64,000 bases of DNA from Candidatus Onthenecus intestinigallinarum (GCA_018713325.1 DVFJ01000006.1:1-64000), one strand, 5' to 3'. Numbered from the stretch's first letter, positions 43,941-52,978 are shown. Notes: a model not told the origin generated them from the sequence alone. Made by a program: numbers and translations.

Positions 43941-44657
43941 TCACAGACTGTTGACGATCAGCGCCGCGCCGGAGATGATCAGCGCCACGATGACCAGCCG
44001 GCGGACAGTCCGTTCGTTGAGCAGACTGCCGCTGCGCATGCCCAGCAGCAGCCCCGCCAGCATGAAGGGAAACAGCGGCAGCGCGCTGCGCACGACGTCC
44101 GCCGTCAGGATGCCCAGGGCCGCGTACATGCCCGCCCGCAGCGCGTTCTCCACCACGAACACCATGCACATGTTGGCCTTGAACGCATGGCTGTCGCGCG
44201 TGACGCGCCCGATGTACGCGCTCAGCAGCGCGCCCACGCCGTACAGCCCGCACAGCAGGCCCGACAGCAGGCCGATGAGCGTCAGAATCAGGCCGGATCC
44301 GCGCCCGTGCCGCGGGCGCAGCTCGCGCAGCAGCATCTCCAGCCCGACGGCCACGATCACGACGCCAAAGAGGATTTTGACGGCGTTCGTGTCCGCGTTT
44401 TTCAGAAAGATCGCGCCCGGGATGCTGCCTGCCACGACGAGCGCCGCCAGCGGCAGCCAGACGCGCCGCTCCAGCGAGGCGCGCTCGTGCCAGGCGAGGA
44501 TCGCGTTGGTGGGGAAGCCCAGCAGCAGCTCAACCGGCGAGATCAGCGCGTTGCTGGTGGAAAAACTCAGAATGGTCGTAAACACCAGCGTATTGGCAAA
44601 GCCGCACAGGCCCTTGACAAAGTAGGCGCACAGCGCGGCGATGATCCATGGCAGCAT
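43941..44657 (-). CDS. TSUP family permease (TauE/SafE-like)
   Basis: A 238-residue integral membrane protein with about eight helices. It starts AYFVKGLCGFANTLVFTTILSF, with the first TSUP repeat GFxxxL, and has the second repeat around LLSGLLCGLYGVGALLSAY. TSUP proteins export or import sulphonates, sulphite or other small organic anions. It ends the phosphatase-chromate transporter gene row and is 31 bases after chrA2. Confidence 0.9.
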   Translation of the reverse strand: MLPWIIAALCAYFVKGLCGFANTLVFTTILSFSTSNALISPVELLLGFPTNAILAWHERASLERRVWLPLAALVVAGSIPGAIFLKNADTNAVKILFGVVIVAVGLEMLLRELRPRHGRGSGLILTLIGLLSGLLCGLYGVGALLSAYIGRVTRDSHAFKANMCMVFVVENALRAGMYAALGILTADVVRSALPLFPFMLAGLLLGMRSGSLLNERTVRRLVIVALIISGAALIVNSL

Positions 44658-44688
44658 ACAAACAGATCCTTCCGTCGTGTGGATGAGA

Positions 44689-45216
44689 TCAGCCGATCAG
44701 CAGGCCCAGCGCCGCGCAGATGCCGATGACCTTGGGAATGCTCATCTGCCGCCACACGGTGAGCAGGAGCGCCACCAGGCCGATGAGTACCGCGGGAATG
44801 GAGATGGCCCCGCCCAGAAAGTAGCTGTCCGGCGCCAGCGAGAAGACGACCGAGACGATCATGCCAAAGCACACCGCGCGGATGCCGTACATGCCGCGCT
44901 CCACCAGCGGATTGTCCTTGAACGCCGCCAGGAAATACGCGGCGACCATCGTCAGCGTGAGGGAGGGGAACATCGCGCCCACAGAGGCGATGATCGCGCC
45001 CGCGACGCCCGCGGTGCGCAGGCCCACGAACGTGGCGCAGTTGATACCGAACGAGCCGGGCGTCATCTCGGCGATGGCGACGATGTCGGCCAGCTCCGCC
45101 GGCGTCAGCCAGCCGTGCGCGACCATCTCCGCGCGCACCAGGGGGATCATCGACTGGCCGCCGAAGCTGGAAAAGCCCACGCGCACGTAGGCCAGGAAGA
45201 GCTCCAGAAAGATCAC
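44689..45216 (-). CDS. Chromate transporter (ChrA), short subunit 2
   Basis: A 175-residue single-domain ChrA protein with FSSFGGQSMIPLVRAEMV, GWLTPAELADIVAIAEMTPGSFGINCATFVG and about six membrane helices. Short ChrA proteins work as pairs encoded by adjacent genes, as here. The GTG start overlaps the stop of the upstream half (GTGA). The native substrate may not be chromate. Confidence 0.92.
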   Translation of the reverse strand: MIFLELFLAYVRVGFSSFGGQSMIPLVRAEMVAHGWLTPAELADIVAIAEMTPGSFGINCATFVGLRTAGVAGAIIASVGAMFPSLTLTMVAAYFLAAFKDNPLVERGMYGIRAVCFGMIVSVVFSLAPDSYFLGGAISIPAVLIGLVALLLTVWRQMSIPKVIGICAALGLLIG

Positions 45217-45788
45217 CGCGTCGCCCTCCTTCCCTGAATGATCAGGCCCGCCACGCCCGCGGCGAGCACCAGCAGCAGATTATTGATCCGGCCGCTCAGG
45301 CACAGCGCAAAGCCGATCGCGGCGATGACGATGGCGGTCTTATCCACGAGCGCGCCCTCGCGCAGCTTGAGCGCCGCGCCGATGACGATGGGCACCACGG
45401 ATGCGCGCACGCCCACGAGCATCTTCTGCACGTAGGCGTTGTCCTTCACGCTGCCGTAGAAGAGCGCCACGACGCACAGCGTCACGATCGAGGGGATCGC
45501 GATGGCGAACGCCGCCAGCACGCCGCCCAGCACGCCGCCCACGTGGTGGCCGAACAGCACGCCGATGTTGATGATCATGATGCCCGGCAGCGAGCGCCCG
45601 ACGGTGATGATGTCCAGCAGTTTTTCCTGTGAGAGATAGCCACGCTTTTTGACAAACTCCTGTTCCATCTGCGCGATGACGCTCCAGCCGCCGCCGAACG
45701 TCAGCGCGCCGATCTTGAGCAGGACGAGGAACATCGTCGCAAGCTTGCGCGCGGAACACGCGGCGCGCGGCGCAGGGGATGCGCTCAT
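45213..45788 (-). CDS. Chromate transporter (ChrA), short subunit 1
   Basis: A 191-residue single-domain ChrA protein: LLKIGALTFGGGWSVIAQMEQEFVKKRGYLSQEKLLDIITVGRSLPGIMIINIGVLFG. It pairs with the following gene. The ATG at 45788 has AGGAGG 8 bases upstream; it starts 13 bases after the phosphatase stop codon. Confidence 0.92.
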   Translation of the reverse strand: MSASPAPRAACSARKLATMFLVLLKIGALTFGGGWSVIAQMEQEFVKKRGYLSQEKLLDIITVGRSLPGIMIINIGVLFGHHVGGVLGGVLAAFAIAIPSIVTLCVVALFYGSVKDNAYVQKMLVGVRASVVPIVIGAALKLREGALVDKTAIVIAAIGFALCLSGRINNLLLVLAAGVAGLIIQGRRATR

Positions 45789-45801
45789 GATCCGGCCTCC
45801 T

Positions 45802-46437
45802 TTAGATGACGGCGCTGTTCTGGGACAGATGCGCAAAGGCTTTTGGCAGGTGCGACATGTCGTTGAGCGTGATGACCTTGAAGCGGCCGCCCTCATAGAG
45901 CGCGGCGCTCACGCTCGCGTTGGCGATGTCGAACGTGTGGATCGCGGCCAGATCCATGCATAGAAAATGGCATATCAGCGTCTTGAGCAGCGCGCCGTGG
46001 GAGACAACTGCGACGGTCTCCAGCCCGCTGGCGAGGGGGACCTCCAGCGCGCGCAGCGCGCGGCGCTGCAGCTCGGGGTAGGACTCGCCGCCCGGCGCGG
46101 GGCAGTCGGGCCGTTCGGAAAACAGGCGGGCGCGCTCCGGATCCTCGCGGCGCACGTCGGCAAACGACCGGCCCTGCCATTCGCCCATGCAGATCTCCTT
46201 CAGCTCCTCCACGGGCGTCAGCGGCGCGCCCGTGTGCGCATGCAGCGCCTGCGCCGTGCGCGCCGCGCGGGCGAGCGGGCTGTGATAGATGCGCTCAATG
46301 CCCACGCCCTCAAAGCGCAGGCCGACCTGTTCGGCCTGGCGCAGGCCCTGTTCGTTGAGCGGGATGTCCAGTTGTCCCTGATACAGCCGCCTCACGTTCC
46401 AGTCGGTCTGACCGTGACGGACAAAGTAGATCAGCAT
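45802..46437 (-). CDS. Histidine phosphatase (phosphoglycerate mutase/CobC-like)
   Basis: A 211-residue enzyme with the catalytic RHG motif in IYFVRHGQTDWNVRRLYQG, the second His in VSHGALLKTLI and Glu in KEICMGEWQGRSF. The family includes alpha-ribazole phosphatase (CobC) and broad sugar-phosphate phosphatases. No cobalamin synthesis genes are adjacent, so the substrate is open. AAGGAAGG lies 5-6 bases upstream of the ATG at 46437. Confidence 0.9.
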   Translation of the reverse strand: MLIYFVRHGQTDWNVRRLYQGQLDIPLNEQGLRQAEQVGLRFEGVGIERIYHSPLARAARTAQALHAHTGAPLTPVEELKEICMGEWQGRSFADVRREDPERARLFSERPDCPAPGGESYPELQRRALRALEVPLASGLETVAVVSHGALLKTLICHFLCMDLAAIHTFDIANASVSAALYEGGRFKVITLNDMSHLPKAFAHLSQNSAVI

Positions 46438-46494
46438 GCGCGCACCTTCCTTGCGTAAAATGGGAATGGAAATGGATGGATGAACCGGCAAAAA

Positions 46495-46529
46495 CCAGAA
46501 AGGGAAGGCCGAAGCGATTCGGCCTTCCC
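46495..46529 (-). terminator. Terminator of galT
   Basis: A perfect 12-bp stem (46502-46513 with 46518-46529) followed on the minus strand by TTTCT. Confidence 0.9.
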
Positions 46530-46548
46530 GCGAAGGGTTCGGCTTGCG

Positions 46549-48078
46549 TTACAGCGTGAAGCCCGCGGCCTGCAGGAAGCGCTTGGCGCCGGCCTTGCCG
46601 GCCTCGTCGAGCTTGTAGACGCCCGCGTCGTGCAGCACGCGCGCGCACTTCTTGGCCAGCTCCGCGCGGATCGTCTCCCGGGCGGCGTCGGGCGAGAGCG
46701 CGCAGCCCGTCTGCGCGGCGATGGACTCGATCCACTCGGCGTGCGCCTTGAGGCGCTCGTCCGCGCGGACGGACTCGGCCGTGCGCGCGCCGGTGAGCAC
46801 CTCCTCCAGCGCGGCGAGCTCGCGCTGCAGGCGGCCCGGCAGGATGAACAGGCCCATGACCTCGATCAGGCCGATGTTCTCCTTCTTGATGTGGTGCAGG
46901 TCCGGATGCGGATGGAAGATGCCCAGCGGCAGCTCCGGCGTGGTGCGGTTGTTGCGCAGCACCAGATCCAGCACATAGCCCTCGCCCTCGCGGCGGGCGA
47001 TGGGGGTGATGGTGTTGTGCGGCGTGTCGCCGCTGTGGGCGAGGATATCCAGCGAGGCGTCGCTGTAGCCGCGCCAGCAGGCCAGCACGCGCTCGGCCAG
47101 CGCGCACAGCGGCTCGGGGCTGGCGGCGCGCAGGCGCAGCGTCGTCAGCGGCCAGGCGACCAGCTCGGCGTCGACCTGTGGGAAGTCCGGATGGGTGGCC
47201 TTGGCATAGGCGGGCGCCTTCTCCATGGGGAAGTGATGGCGGCCGCCCTGGAAGTGGTCGTGGTTGAGGATGGAGCCGCCGACGATGGGCAGGTCCGCGT
47301 TGGAGCCCAGGAAGTAGTGCGGGAAGCGCGTGACGAACTCGAGCAGGCGCTCGAACGTGCCCCGGTTGATGGCCATGGGCGTATGGCGGTCGTTGAAGAC
47401 GATGCAGTGCTCGTTGTAGTACAGGTAGGGGGAGTACTGCATGTGCCACGGCGCGCCCGAGAGCGTGAGCGGGATGGCGCGCAGCGTCTGGCGCGCAGGG
47501 AAGTCGATGCGGCCTGCATAGCCGGTGTTTTCCAGGCAGAGCATGCACGGCGGATACTCGACGGACTTCTTCGTCAGCAGCGCCGCGATGTCGCGCGGAT
47601 CCTTCTCCGGCTTGGACAGGTTGATCGTGATCTCCAGCTCGCCGTATTCGCTGGGCGCAAAGAAGCGCACGTTGCGCGCGATGGCGTCTACGCGGATGTA
47701 GTCGTTCATGCGGCACAGCTCGTAGAACCAGCTCGTGGCGCGCTCCACGCCCTCCTCGCGCGCGATGCGCTCAAAGCGCTCGGCGATGACGGACGGCGGC
47801 GCGGTGAACAGGCCCATCAGCCGGGCAGAGAACAGGTCGCGGCGCGTAGGCGTGTCCTCGATGATGCCGCGGCGCACGGCTTCGTCGCACAGCTCGCTCA
47901 GCAGCGGCGTGGCGGTCGGCGGCAGGGGCTGCACCTCGCCGCCTTCGGCGGGGGCGTCCATGCGGAGCGCATCCAGAAGGCCGTTCAGGGCGTAGTGGCG
48001 GTCTTCTGCGGCGATCAGGCCATGGGCAACGGCAAATTCGACCAGCGTTTCCATGGCGGAGGCGACGGAACAAGGCAT
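46549..48078 (-). CDS. galT: UTP-hexose-1-phosphate uridylyltransferase, Firmicute type (GalT2)
   Basis: A 509-residue protein of the long Firmicute GalT family, about 150 residues longer than the E. coli type. It has PPCMLCLENTGYAGR, the central HYFLGSNADLPIVGGSILNHDHFQGGRHHFPM with the HxHxxGG-like catalytic region, and IGLIEVMGLFILPGRL. It converts galactose-1-phosphate and UDP-glucose to UDP-galactose and glucose-1-phosphate in the Leloir pathway. It is divergent from galK across a repeat-bearing control region. Confidence 0.95.
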   Translation of the reverse strand: MPCSVASAMETLVEFAVAHGLIAAEDRHYALNGLLDALRMDAPAEGGEVQPLPPTATPLLSELCDEAVRRGIIEDTPTRRDLFSARLMGLFTAPPSVIAERFERIAREEGVERATSWFYELCRMNDYIRVDAIARNVRFFAPSEYGELEITINLSKPEKDPRDIAALLTKKSVEYPPCMLCLENTGYAGRIDFPARQTLRAIPLTLSGAPWHMQYSPYLYYNEHCIVFNDRHTPMAINRGTFERLLEFVTRFPHYFLGSNADLPIVGGSILNHDHFQGGRHHFPMEKAPAYAKATHPDFPQVDAELVAWPLTTLRLRAASPEPLCALAERVLACWRGYSDASLDILAHSGDTPHNTITPIARREGEGYVLDLVLRNNRTTPELPLGIFHPHPDLHHIKKENIGLIEVMGLFILPGRLQRELAALEEVLTGARTAESVRADERLKAHAEWIESIAAQTGCALSPDAARETIRAELAKKCARVLHDAGVYKLDEAGKAGAKRFLQAAGFTL

Positions 48079-48110
48079 CGGGCATCCCTCCAGATCAATG
48101 TCATGCTTTC

Positions 48111-48231
48111 ATTATAGCGCATTCGCCCCCTGGAAACAAGCAGGAATTGCGGTAAAAATGCGTAATGTGCGGTAAAATTAACGCACAAAAAGTCGAGAAG
48201 GTCTTGACAAGTCGGAAAAATTTGAGATAAT
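48111..48231. promoter_or_regulatory. galT/galK divergent control region with repeated operator half-sites
   Basis: Leftward galT promoter: TTGTTT (48134-48139), 17 bases, TATAAT (48111-48116). Rightward galK promoter: TTGACA (48204-48209), 16 bases, GATAAT (48226-48231). Between them TGCGGTAAAA occurs at 48148-48157 and 48168-48177, exactly 20 bases apart, with TGCGTAA (48159-48165) in the middle and an inverted TTAACGCA just after. This looks like a binding site array for one regulator. Confidence 0.75.
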
Positions 48232-48278
48232 AGGGTCAGAAACCCGGATTACGGCATTTTATGGGGAGCGTGAATCAC

Positions 48279-49565
48279 ATGACGATGCAGGAAAAGTGGG
48301 CGGCCTACGCAAAGACGCCCGCAGGCATGGAGCGCCTGGAGACGCTCTACGGCAAGGATGAGGGAGAACTGGCGGCGCAGCGCGCGCGCTACGCGAAGCT
48401 GATCGAGCGCCACGAGGCGCGCTTTGGCGCCGATTGCGGTGAGATCTGCTTCTTCTCCGCGCCGGGCCGCACGGAGATCGGCGGCAACCACACCGACCAC
48501 AACCTGGGCCGCGTGCTGGCGGCGGCGGTGAACCTGGATACCGTGGCGGCGGTGACGAAGACCGACGACGGCGTGATCGTCGTGGATAGCGAGGGCTATC
48601 GTCCCATCACCGTGGACACGGCGGACCTGTCCGTGCACGAGGCGGAGCTGGGCACGACGGCGGCGCTGATCCGCGGCGTGGCGGCCCGGATGCAGGAGCT
48701 GGGTTACAAGGTGGGCGGCTTCAAGGCGACGGTCACCAGCAGCGTGCTGCGCGGGTCGGGCCTGTCCTCCTCGGCGGCGTTTGAGGTGCTGATCGGCGCG
48801 ATCCTGGACGGCCTGTACAACGGTTGGGTGCTTGACGCCAAGGAGCGCGCGCAGATCGCTCAGCGCGCGGAGAACCTGCACTTTGGCAAGCCCTGCGGCC
48901 TGATGGACCAGATGGCCAGCTCCGTGGGCGGCCTGGTGACGATCGACTTCAAGGACCCCACGCCCGTCGTGGAGGCGCTGCCCTACGACTTCAAGGCCAA
49001 GGGCTTCTCGCTGGTCGTGGTGAACACCGGCGGCGACCATGGCGACCTGACGGACGACTACGCGGCCATCCCCGCGGAGATGAAGGCCGTGGCGGCGCAC
49101 TTTGGCAAGCAGGTGCTGCGCGAGGTCGACCCCGCAGAGATGGAGGCCGGCATCCCGCAGCTGCGCGGCAAGGTGTCCGACCGCGCCATCCTGCGCGCGC
49201 TGCACTTCTACGACGACAACGCGCGCGTGCCCCAGCAGGTGGCCGCGCTGCGCGAAGACAGGCTGGAGGCCTTCCTCGCGCTGATCATCGAGTCGGGCGA
49301 GAGCAGCTGGAAGCTGCTGCAGAACGTCTACGCCCGTCCCGGCGAGGAGCAGATGGCCCTGGCGCTGGAGATGAGCCGGCGCGTGCTGCAGGGCCGCGGC
49401 GCGTGGCGCGTGCACGGCGGCGGCTTTGCCGGCACCATTCAGGCGTTCGTGCCGGACGACCTGCTGAATGTATACGTGAGCCGCATCGAGGCCGCGTTCG
49501 GCAAGGGCGCGTGCACGGTGCTGTCCATCCGTCCCGAGGGCGCGGTCATGATGCCGGTGTGCTGA
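48279..49565 (+). CDS. galK: Galactokinase
   Basis: A 428-residue GHMP kinase. The galactokinase signature is SAPGRTEIGGNHTDHN, the ATP-binding motif 2 is VLRGSGLSSSAAFEVLI, and the C-terminal motif 3 is WRVHGGGFAGTIQAF. It phosphorylates galactose at C1, supplying galT on the other strand. I start at the ATG at 48279 with GGGGAG 10 bases upstream; the ATG at 48261 has no site. Confidence 0.96.
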   Translation: MTMQEKWAAYAKTPAGMERLETLYGKDEGELAAQRARYAKLIERHEARFGADCGEICFFSAPGRTEIGGNHTDHNLGRVLAAAVNLDTVAAVTKTDDGVIVVDSEGYRPITVDTADLSVHEAELGTTAALIRGVAARMQELGYKVGGFKATVTSSVLRGSGLSSSAAFEVLIGAILDGLYNGWVLDAKERAQIAQRAENLHFGKPCGLMDQMASSVGGLVTIDFKDPTPVVEALPYDFKAKGFSLVVVNTGGDHGDLTDDYAAIPAEMKAVAAHFGKQVLREVDPAEMEAGIPQLRGKVSDRAILRALHFYDDNARVPQQVAALREDRLEAFLALIIESGESSWKLLQNVYARPGEEQMALALEMSRRVLQGRGAWRVHGGGFAGTIQAFVPDDLLNVYVSRIEAAFGKGACTVLSIRPEGAVMMPVC

Positions 49566-49591
49566 GTGAAAAACGCGCAAAAAAAGAGGGA

Positions 49592-49619
49592 TTGACAGAC
49601 GCCGCATGCGTGCTATAAT
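49592..49619 (+). promoter_or_regulatory. Sigma-A promoter of the FMN riboswitch-ribU unit
   Basis: TTGACA (49592-49597) and TATAAT (49614-49619), spacing 16. Confidence 0.88.
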
Positions 49620-49651
49620 AGGGACAACCGAATAGCGCATGGCGCGATTGA

Positions 49652-49762
49652 AGGATCTTCAGGGCGGGGTGTGATTCCCCACCGGCGGTATAGCCCGCGA
49701 GCCGTAAGGCAAGACCCGGTGCAATTCCGGGGCCGACAGTACAGTCTGGATGGAAGAAGAGC
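49652..49762 (+). ncRNA. FMN riboswitch (RFN element)
   Basis: The conserved RFN blocks appear in order: GGATCTTCAGGGCGGGGTG, ATTCCCCACCGGCGGT, AGCCCGCGAGC, GACCCGGTGCAATTCCGG, GGCCGACAGT and the closing GGATGGAAGAAGA. It binds FMN and here precedes the riboflavin uptake gene ribU. Confidence 0.97.
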
Positions 49763-49790
49763 TTTTTCTCCTTGTGCATCAGCCGTTAAA

Positions 49791-49828
49791 CGGCCCCTGA
49801 TCGCTCTGCCTTCAGGGGCCGTGTGTTT
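49791..49828 (+). terminator. Expression-platform hairpin of the FMN riboswitch
   Basis: A 10-bp stem CGGCCCCTGA/TCAGGGGCCG (49791-49800 with 49812-49821) followed by TGTGTTT. AGCCGTTAAACGGC just upstream offers an alternative pairing. Probably a transcription terminator used when FMN is bound. Confidence 0.7.
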
Positions 49829-49855
49829 CGGCAAAATGCAAGAGGGGGATTTTTC

Positions 49856-50434
49856 ATGCGCGGTCAACACGTCTTCAAGCTCACCCGTACGGCCATCCTG
49901 GCAGCTGTAGCGACCATCCTGTTCTACATCGAGGTGCCGGTCGGCGTGCCGTTTTACAAGCTGGACTTCAGCACGCTGCCCTCGATCCTCGCGGGCTTTG
50001 CGATGGGCCCGCTCTACGGCCTGGCGACCGTGGCGATCAAGGACCTGCTGCACCTGCTCACCTCCACATCCGGCGGCATCGGCCAGCTGGCGGATTTCCT
50101 GATGTCCGGCTCGCTGGTCGTCGTCTCGTCCCTGATCTATCAGCGCCACAAGACCCGCGCGCGCGCGCTGATCGGCCTGTGCGTCGGCACGCTCGTCATG
50201 GCCGCGCTGGGCGCGCTGGTCAATTACTACATCATGCTGCCGTTCTATACGGCGTTCATGCCGATGGAGGAGATCATCGCCGCGGGCACCGCGCTGATCC
50301 CGGCCATCGACAGCCAGTTCAAGTTCGTGCTGCTCATCACCGCGCCCTTCAACCTGTTCAAGGGCATCGTGCTGAGCGCGGCGACGTTCCTGCTCTACAA
50401 GCGCGTGTCGCCGCTGCTGCACGCCAAGCATTGA
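49856..50434 (+). CDS. ribU: Riboflavin ECF transporter S component (RibU)
   Basis: A 192-residue membrane protein with about six helices. It has KLTRTAILAAVATILFYIEVP and YKLDFSTLPSILAGFAMGPLYGLATVAIKDLLHLL, the RibU pattern. It binds riboflavin and is energised by the shared ECF module, whose genes are elsewhere. The FMN riboswitch directly upstream supports the substrate. The ATG at 49856 has AGGGGGA 6 bases upstream. Confidence 0.96.
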   Translation: MRGQHVFKLTRTAILAAVATILFYIEVPVGVPFYKLDFSTLPSILAGFAMGPLYGLATVAIKDLLHLLTSTSGGIGQLADFLMSGSLVVVSSLIYQRHKTRARALIGLCVGTLVMAALGALVNYYIMLPFYTAFMPMEEIIAAGTALIPAIDSQFKFVLLITAPFNLFKGIVLSAATFLLYKRVSPLLHAKH

Positions 50435-50446
50435 TTTGGAGGACAT

Positions 50447-50920
50447 ATGATCCGCATCGTCACCACCTGCGAGGAAGAGACGCTCCGCCTGGGCGAACGC
50501 CTGGGCGCGCGCCTGCTTCCGGGCGATACCGTGCTGCTGGAGGGGGAGATGGGCGCGGGCAAGAGCGTGCTCAGCCGCGGCGTCGCGCGGGGTCTCGGCG
50601 TCGAGGGTCCGATCCCCAGCCCGACGTTCACGATTGTGAACGTGCATGACGGCGCGCGCGGGCGGCTGTACCACTTCGACCTGTACCGGCTGGAGGATGC
50701 GGACGCCTTCTGGGAGGCGGGTCTGGACGAGATGATCGGCGCGGACGGCGTCGCGCTCATCGAATGGCCGTCGCGCGCGCCGGAGGCGATGCCCGAGCGG
50801 CGCCTGTGCGTGGAGATCGCCTATGTGCCGGGCGACCCGCAGCGGCGCGAGATCACCCTGCTGCCCCAGGGCGGGTTTGACGAGGCGCCGCTGGCTGCGC
50901 TGACGGAGGTGGAAGCATGA
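50447..50920 (+). CDS. tsaE: tRNA threonylcarbamoyladenosine biosynthesis ATPase TsaE
   Basis: A 157-residue P-loop protein with LLEGEMGAGKSVLSRGVARGLG (Walker A), SPTFTIVNVH and YHFDLYRLED. TsaE works with TsaB and TsaD to place the t6A modification on ANN-reading tRNAs. It overlaps tsaB by 4 bases. Confidence 0.96.
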   Translation: MIRIVTTCEEETLRLGERLGARLLPGDTVLLEGEMGAGKSVLSRGVARGLGVEGPIPSPTFTIVNVHDGARGRLYHFDLYRLEDADAFWEAGLDEMIGADGVALIEWPSRAPEAMPERRLCVEIAYVPGDPQRREITLLPQGGFDEAPLAALTEVEA

Positions 50921-51621
50921 ACATCCTGTGCGTCGATACGTCCGGTCCCTCGGCGGGCGTGGCCGTCCTTCGGGATGGACGCCTCGTGTTCGAGTGCTCG
51001 CTCATCCACGGCAGGACGCACTCGCAGTGCATCCTGCCCATGGTCGAGCAGGGGCTTGCGGGCGCGGGCCTGCAGGCGGGGGATGTCGACCTGTTCGCGG
51101 CCGTGGTGGGGCCGGGATCGTTTACCGGGGTGCGCATCGGCGTGTCGACCGTCAAGGCGCTGGCGCACGCGGCGCAGCGCCCCTGCGTCGGCGTGGACGC
51201 GCTGGAGGCGCTGGCCGCCGGCATTCAGGACTTCGGCGGGCTGATCTGCCCGATCCTGGACGCGCGCGCGCAGCAGGTGTACGGCGCCGTGTTCCGCGCG
51301 GGCCTGCCGCCCGTGCGCGTGGCGGAGGACGCGGCGGAAAAGCTCTCCGAATACCTGGCGCGCATCGACGCGACGGGCGAGCGGGCGCTGTTCCTGGGCG
51401 ACGGGGCGCAGGCGTTTGCGCGCGAGATCCGGGAGGCGCTGGGCGAGCGGGCCGCGTTTGCGCCGGCGCACCTGTGCACGCTGCGCGCGGGCAGCGCGGC
51501 GGCGCTGGCGGCGCTGCGCGCGCACGAGGCGGTGGACTGCATGGCGCTCGCGCCGCTGTACCTGCGCGCGCCGCAGGCCGAGCGGGAGCGCGCCGCGAAG
51601 GAGGCGAAGGCGCATGCCTGA
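50917..51621 (+). CDS. tsaB: tRNA threonylcarbamoyladenosine biosynthesis protein TsaB
   Basis: A 234-residue ASKHA-fold protein: ILCVDTSGPSAGVAVLRDG at the N-terminus, HSQCILPMVEQGL and AAVVGPGSFTGVRIGVSTVKALA, the TsaB signatures. It dimerises with TsaD, which is not in this window. It overlaps tsaE and rimI, giving the common tsaE-tsaB-rimI operon. Confidence 0.96.
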   Translation: MNILCVDTSGPSAGVAVLRDGRLVFECSLIHGRTHSQCILPMVEQGLAGAGLQAGDVDLFAAVVGPGSFTGVRIGVSTVKALAHAAQRPCVGVDALEALAAGIQDFGGLICPILDARAQQVYGAVFRAGLPPVRVAEDAAEKLSEYLARIDATGERALFLGDGAQAFAREIREALGERAAFAPAHLCTLRAGSAAALAALRAHEAVDCMALAPLYLRAPQAERERAAKEAKAHA

Positions 51622-52060
51622 CGTGCAGATCCGCGCGCTGACGGAGGCGGACGTGCCCGCCGTACATGAGATCGAGCGGCTGTGCTTTCCCATGCCCTGG
51701 TCGGAGGCGTCGATCCTGCACGACCTGACGGAAAATCCCGCCGCGCGCTGGCTGACGCTGCTGGAGGACGGACGCCTGGCCGCCTATGCGGGCATGTGGC
51801 TGATCATCGACGAGGCGCACGTGACGAACGTCGCGGTGCATCCGGACTTTCGCAGGCGCGGCTACGGCGAGAGGATCCTGCGCGCGCTGATGGACTTGGC
51901 GCGGGACACGTGCATGGGGCTCATCACGCTCGAGGTGCGCCGGTCCAACGAGGCGGCGCAGGCGCTGTACCACAAGGCGGGCTTTCTGGATGTCGGCTAC
52001 CGCAAGCGGTACTATGAGGACAACAAAGAGGACGCGCTGATCATGTATTGCCAGCTGTAA
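51614..52060 (+). CDS. rimI: Ribosomal protein S18-alanine N-acetyltransferase (RimI)
   Basis: A 148-residue GNAT enzyme: ADVPAVHEIERLCFPMPWSE, then VTNVAVHPDFRRRGYGERILRAL with the acetyl-CoA loop, and EVRRSNEAAQALYHKAGFLDVGYRKRYYED, the RimI C-terminal pattern. It acetylates the N-terminus of S18. It overlaps tsaB by 8 bases. Confidence 0.95.
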   Translation: MPDVQIRALTEADVPAVHEIERLCFPMPWSEASILHDLTENPAARWLTLLEDGRLAAYAGMWLIIDEAHVTNVAVHPDFRRRGYGERILRALMDLARDTCMGLITLEVRRSNEAAQALYHKAGFLDVGYRKRYYEDNKEDALIMYCQL

Positions 52061-52069
52061 GGCGCGCTG

Positions 52070-52109
52070 AGGTCCCCTTTCGCGCAAAGCGCGGCGGGGG
52101 GACTTTTCT
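52070..52109 (+). terminator. Terminator of tsaE-tsaB-rimI
   Basis: An outer GTCCCC/GGGGAC stem encloses a CGCGC...GCGCG inner stem, followed by TTTTCTTTT. Confidence 0.8.
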
Positions 52110-52189
52110 TTTGGGGGAAAATCGGGTAAAATAGAGGGAACCTGTCCGTCATACAATGAAGACGGGGATGCTGTTTGGGAGGAAACGCC

Positions 52190-52978
52190 ATGTTCCTGGA
52201 ACTTTCGGGCGTCAAGATATATGTACAGCAGCGCGGCCAGGGGCCGGATGTGCTGCTGCTGCACGGGTGGGGCTGCTCCACCCAGCTCATGGACGGCGTG
52301 GCCGACGCGCTCGCGGGCGGCATGCGCGTGACGAGCTTCGACTTTCCGGGGCACGGCCGGTCCGGCAGGCCGCCCAAGCCCTGGGGTGTGCCCGAGTTTG
52401 CCGAGTTGACGCGCGAGCTGATCGAGCGGCTGGGCCTTGCGCCGTGCGACATCGTGGCGCATTCGTTCGGCGGACGTGTGACGCTGTGGCTGGCCAGCGA
52501 GCATCCCGAGCTCGTGCGGCGTGTGGTGCTCACGGGCGGCGCGGGCCTGCGCGCCGAGCCGGATGAGAAGAGCAAGGCGCGCGCGCGCGCGTACAGGCGG
52601 CTGCGCACGGCGGCGGAGGCCTTGGGGCGCGTGCCCGGCCTGCGCGGCGTGTCGGAGCGCCTGCGCGAGGCGCTCGTGCAAAGGTATGGCTCGGCAGACT
52701 ACCGCGCGCTCGATCCGGAGATGCGCAAGACGTTTGTGCGCGTGGTGGGGCAGGACTTGCGCCCGTGCCTGCCCCGCGTACAGGCGCCGACGCTGCTGTA
52801 CTGGGGCGATGCGGACGAGGCCACGCCGCTGTGGATGGGCAAGACGATGGAGCGGGAGATCCCCGACGCGGGTCTGGTGACCGTGCCGGGCACGCACTTT
52901 GCCTATCTGGAGCGCCTGGGCGAGTTTACGCGCATCGTGCGCTGCTTTTTGGAGGACCGAAAGGAGGAGCGCCCGTGA
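52190..52978 (+). CDS. Alpha/beta hydrolase
   Basis: A 262-residue serine hydrolase. The oxyanion region is LLLHGWGC, the nucleophile elbow is AHSFGGR (Ser within), an Asp lies in YWGDADEATP and the His in VPGTHFAYLE, giving the catalytic triad. The fold resembles esterases and lactonases; the substrate is unknown. GGGAGGA lies 6-7 bases upstream of the ATG. Its stop overlaps the GTG of the Mur ligase gene, which suggests a link to envelope work, though this is only inference. Confidence 0.88.
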   Translation: MFLELSGVKIYVQQRGQGPDVLLLHGWGCSTQLMDGVADALAGGMRVTSFDFPGHGRSGRPPKPWGVPEFAELTRELIERLGLAPCDIVAHSFGGRVTLWLASEHPELVRRVVLTGGAGLRAEPDEKSKARARAYRRLRTAAEALGRVPGLRGVSERLREALVQRYGSADYRALDPEMRKTFVRVVGQDLRPCLPRVQAPTLLYWGDADEATPLWMGKTMEREIPDAGLVTVPGTHFAYLERLGEFTRIVRCFLEDRKEERP

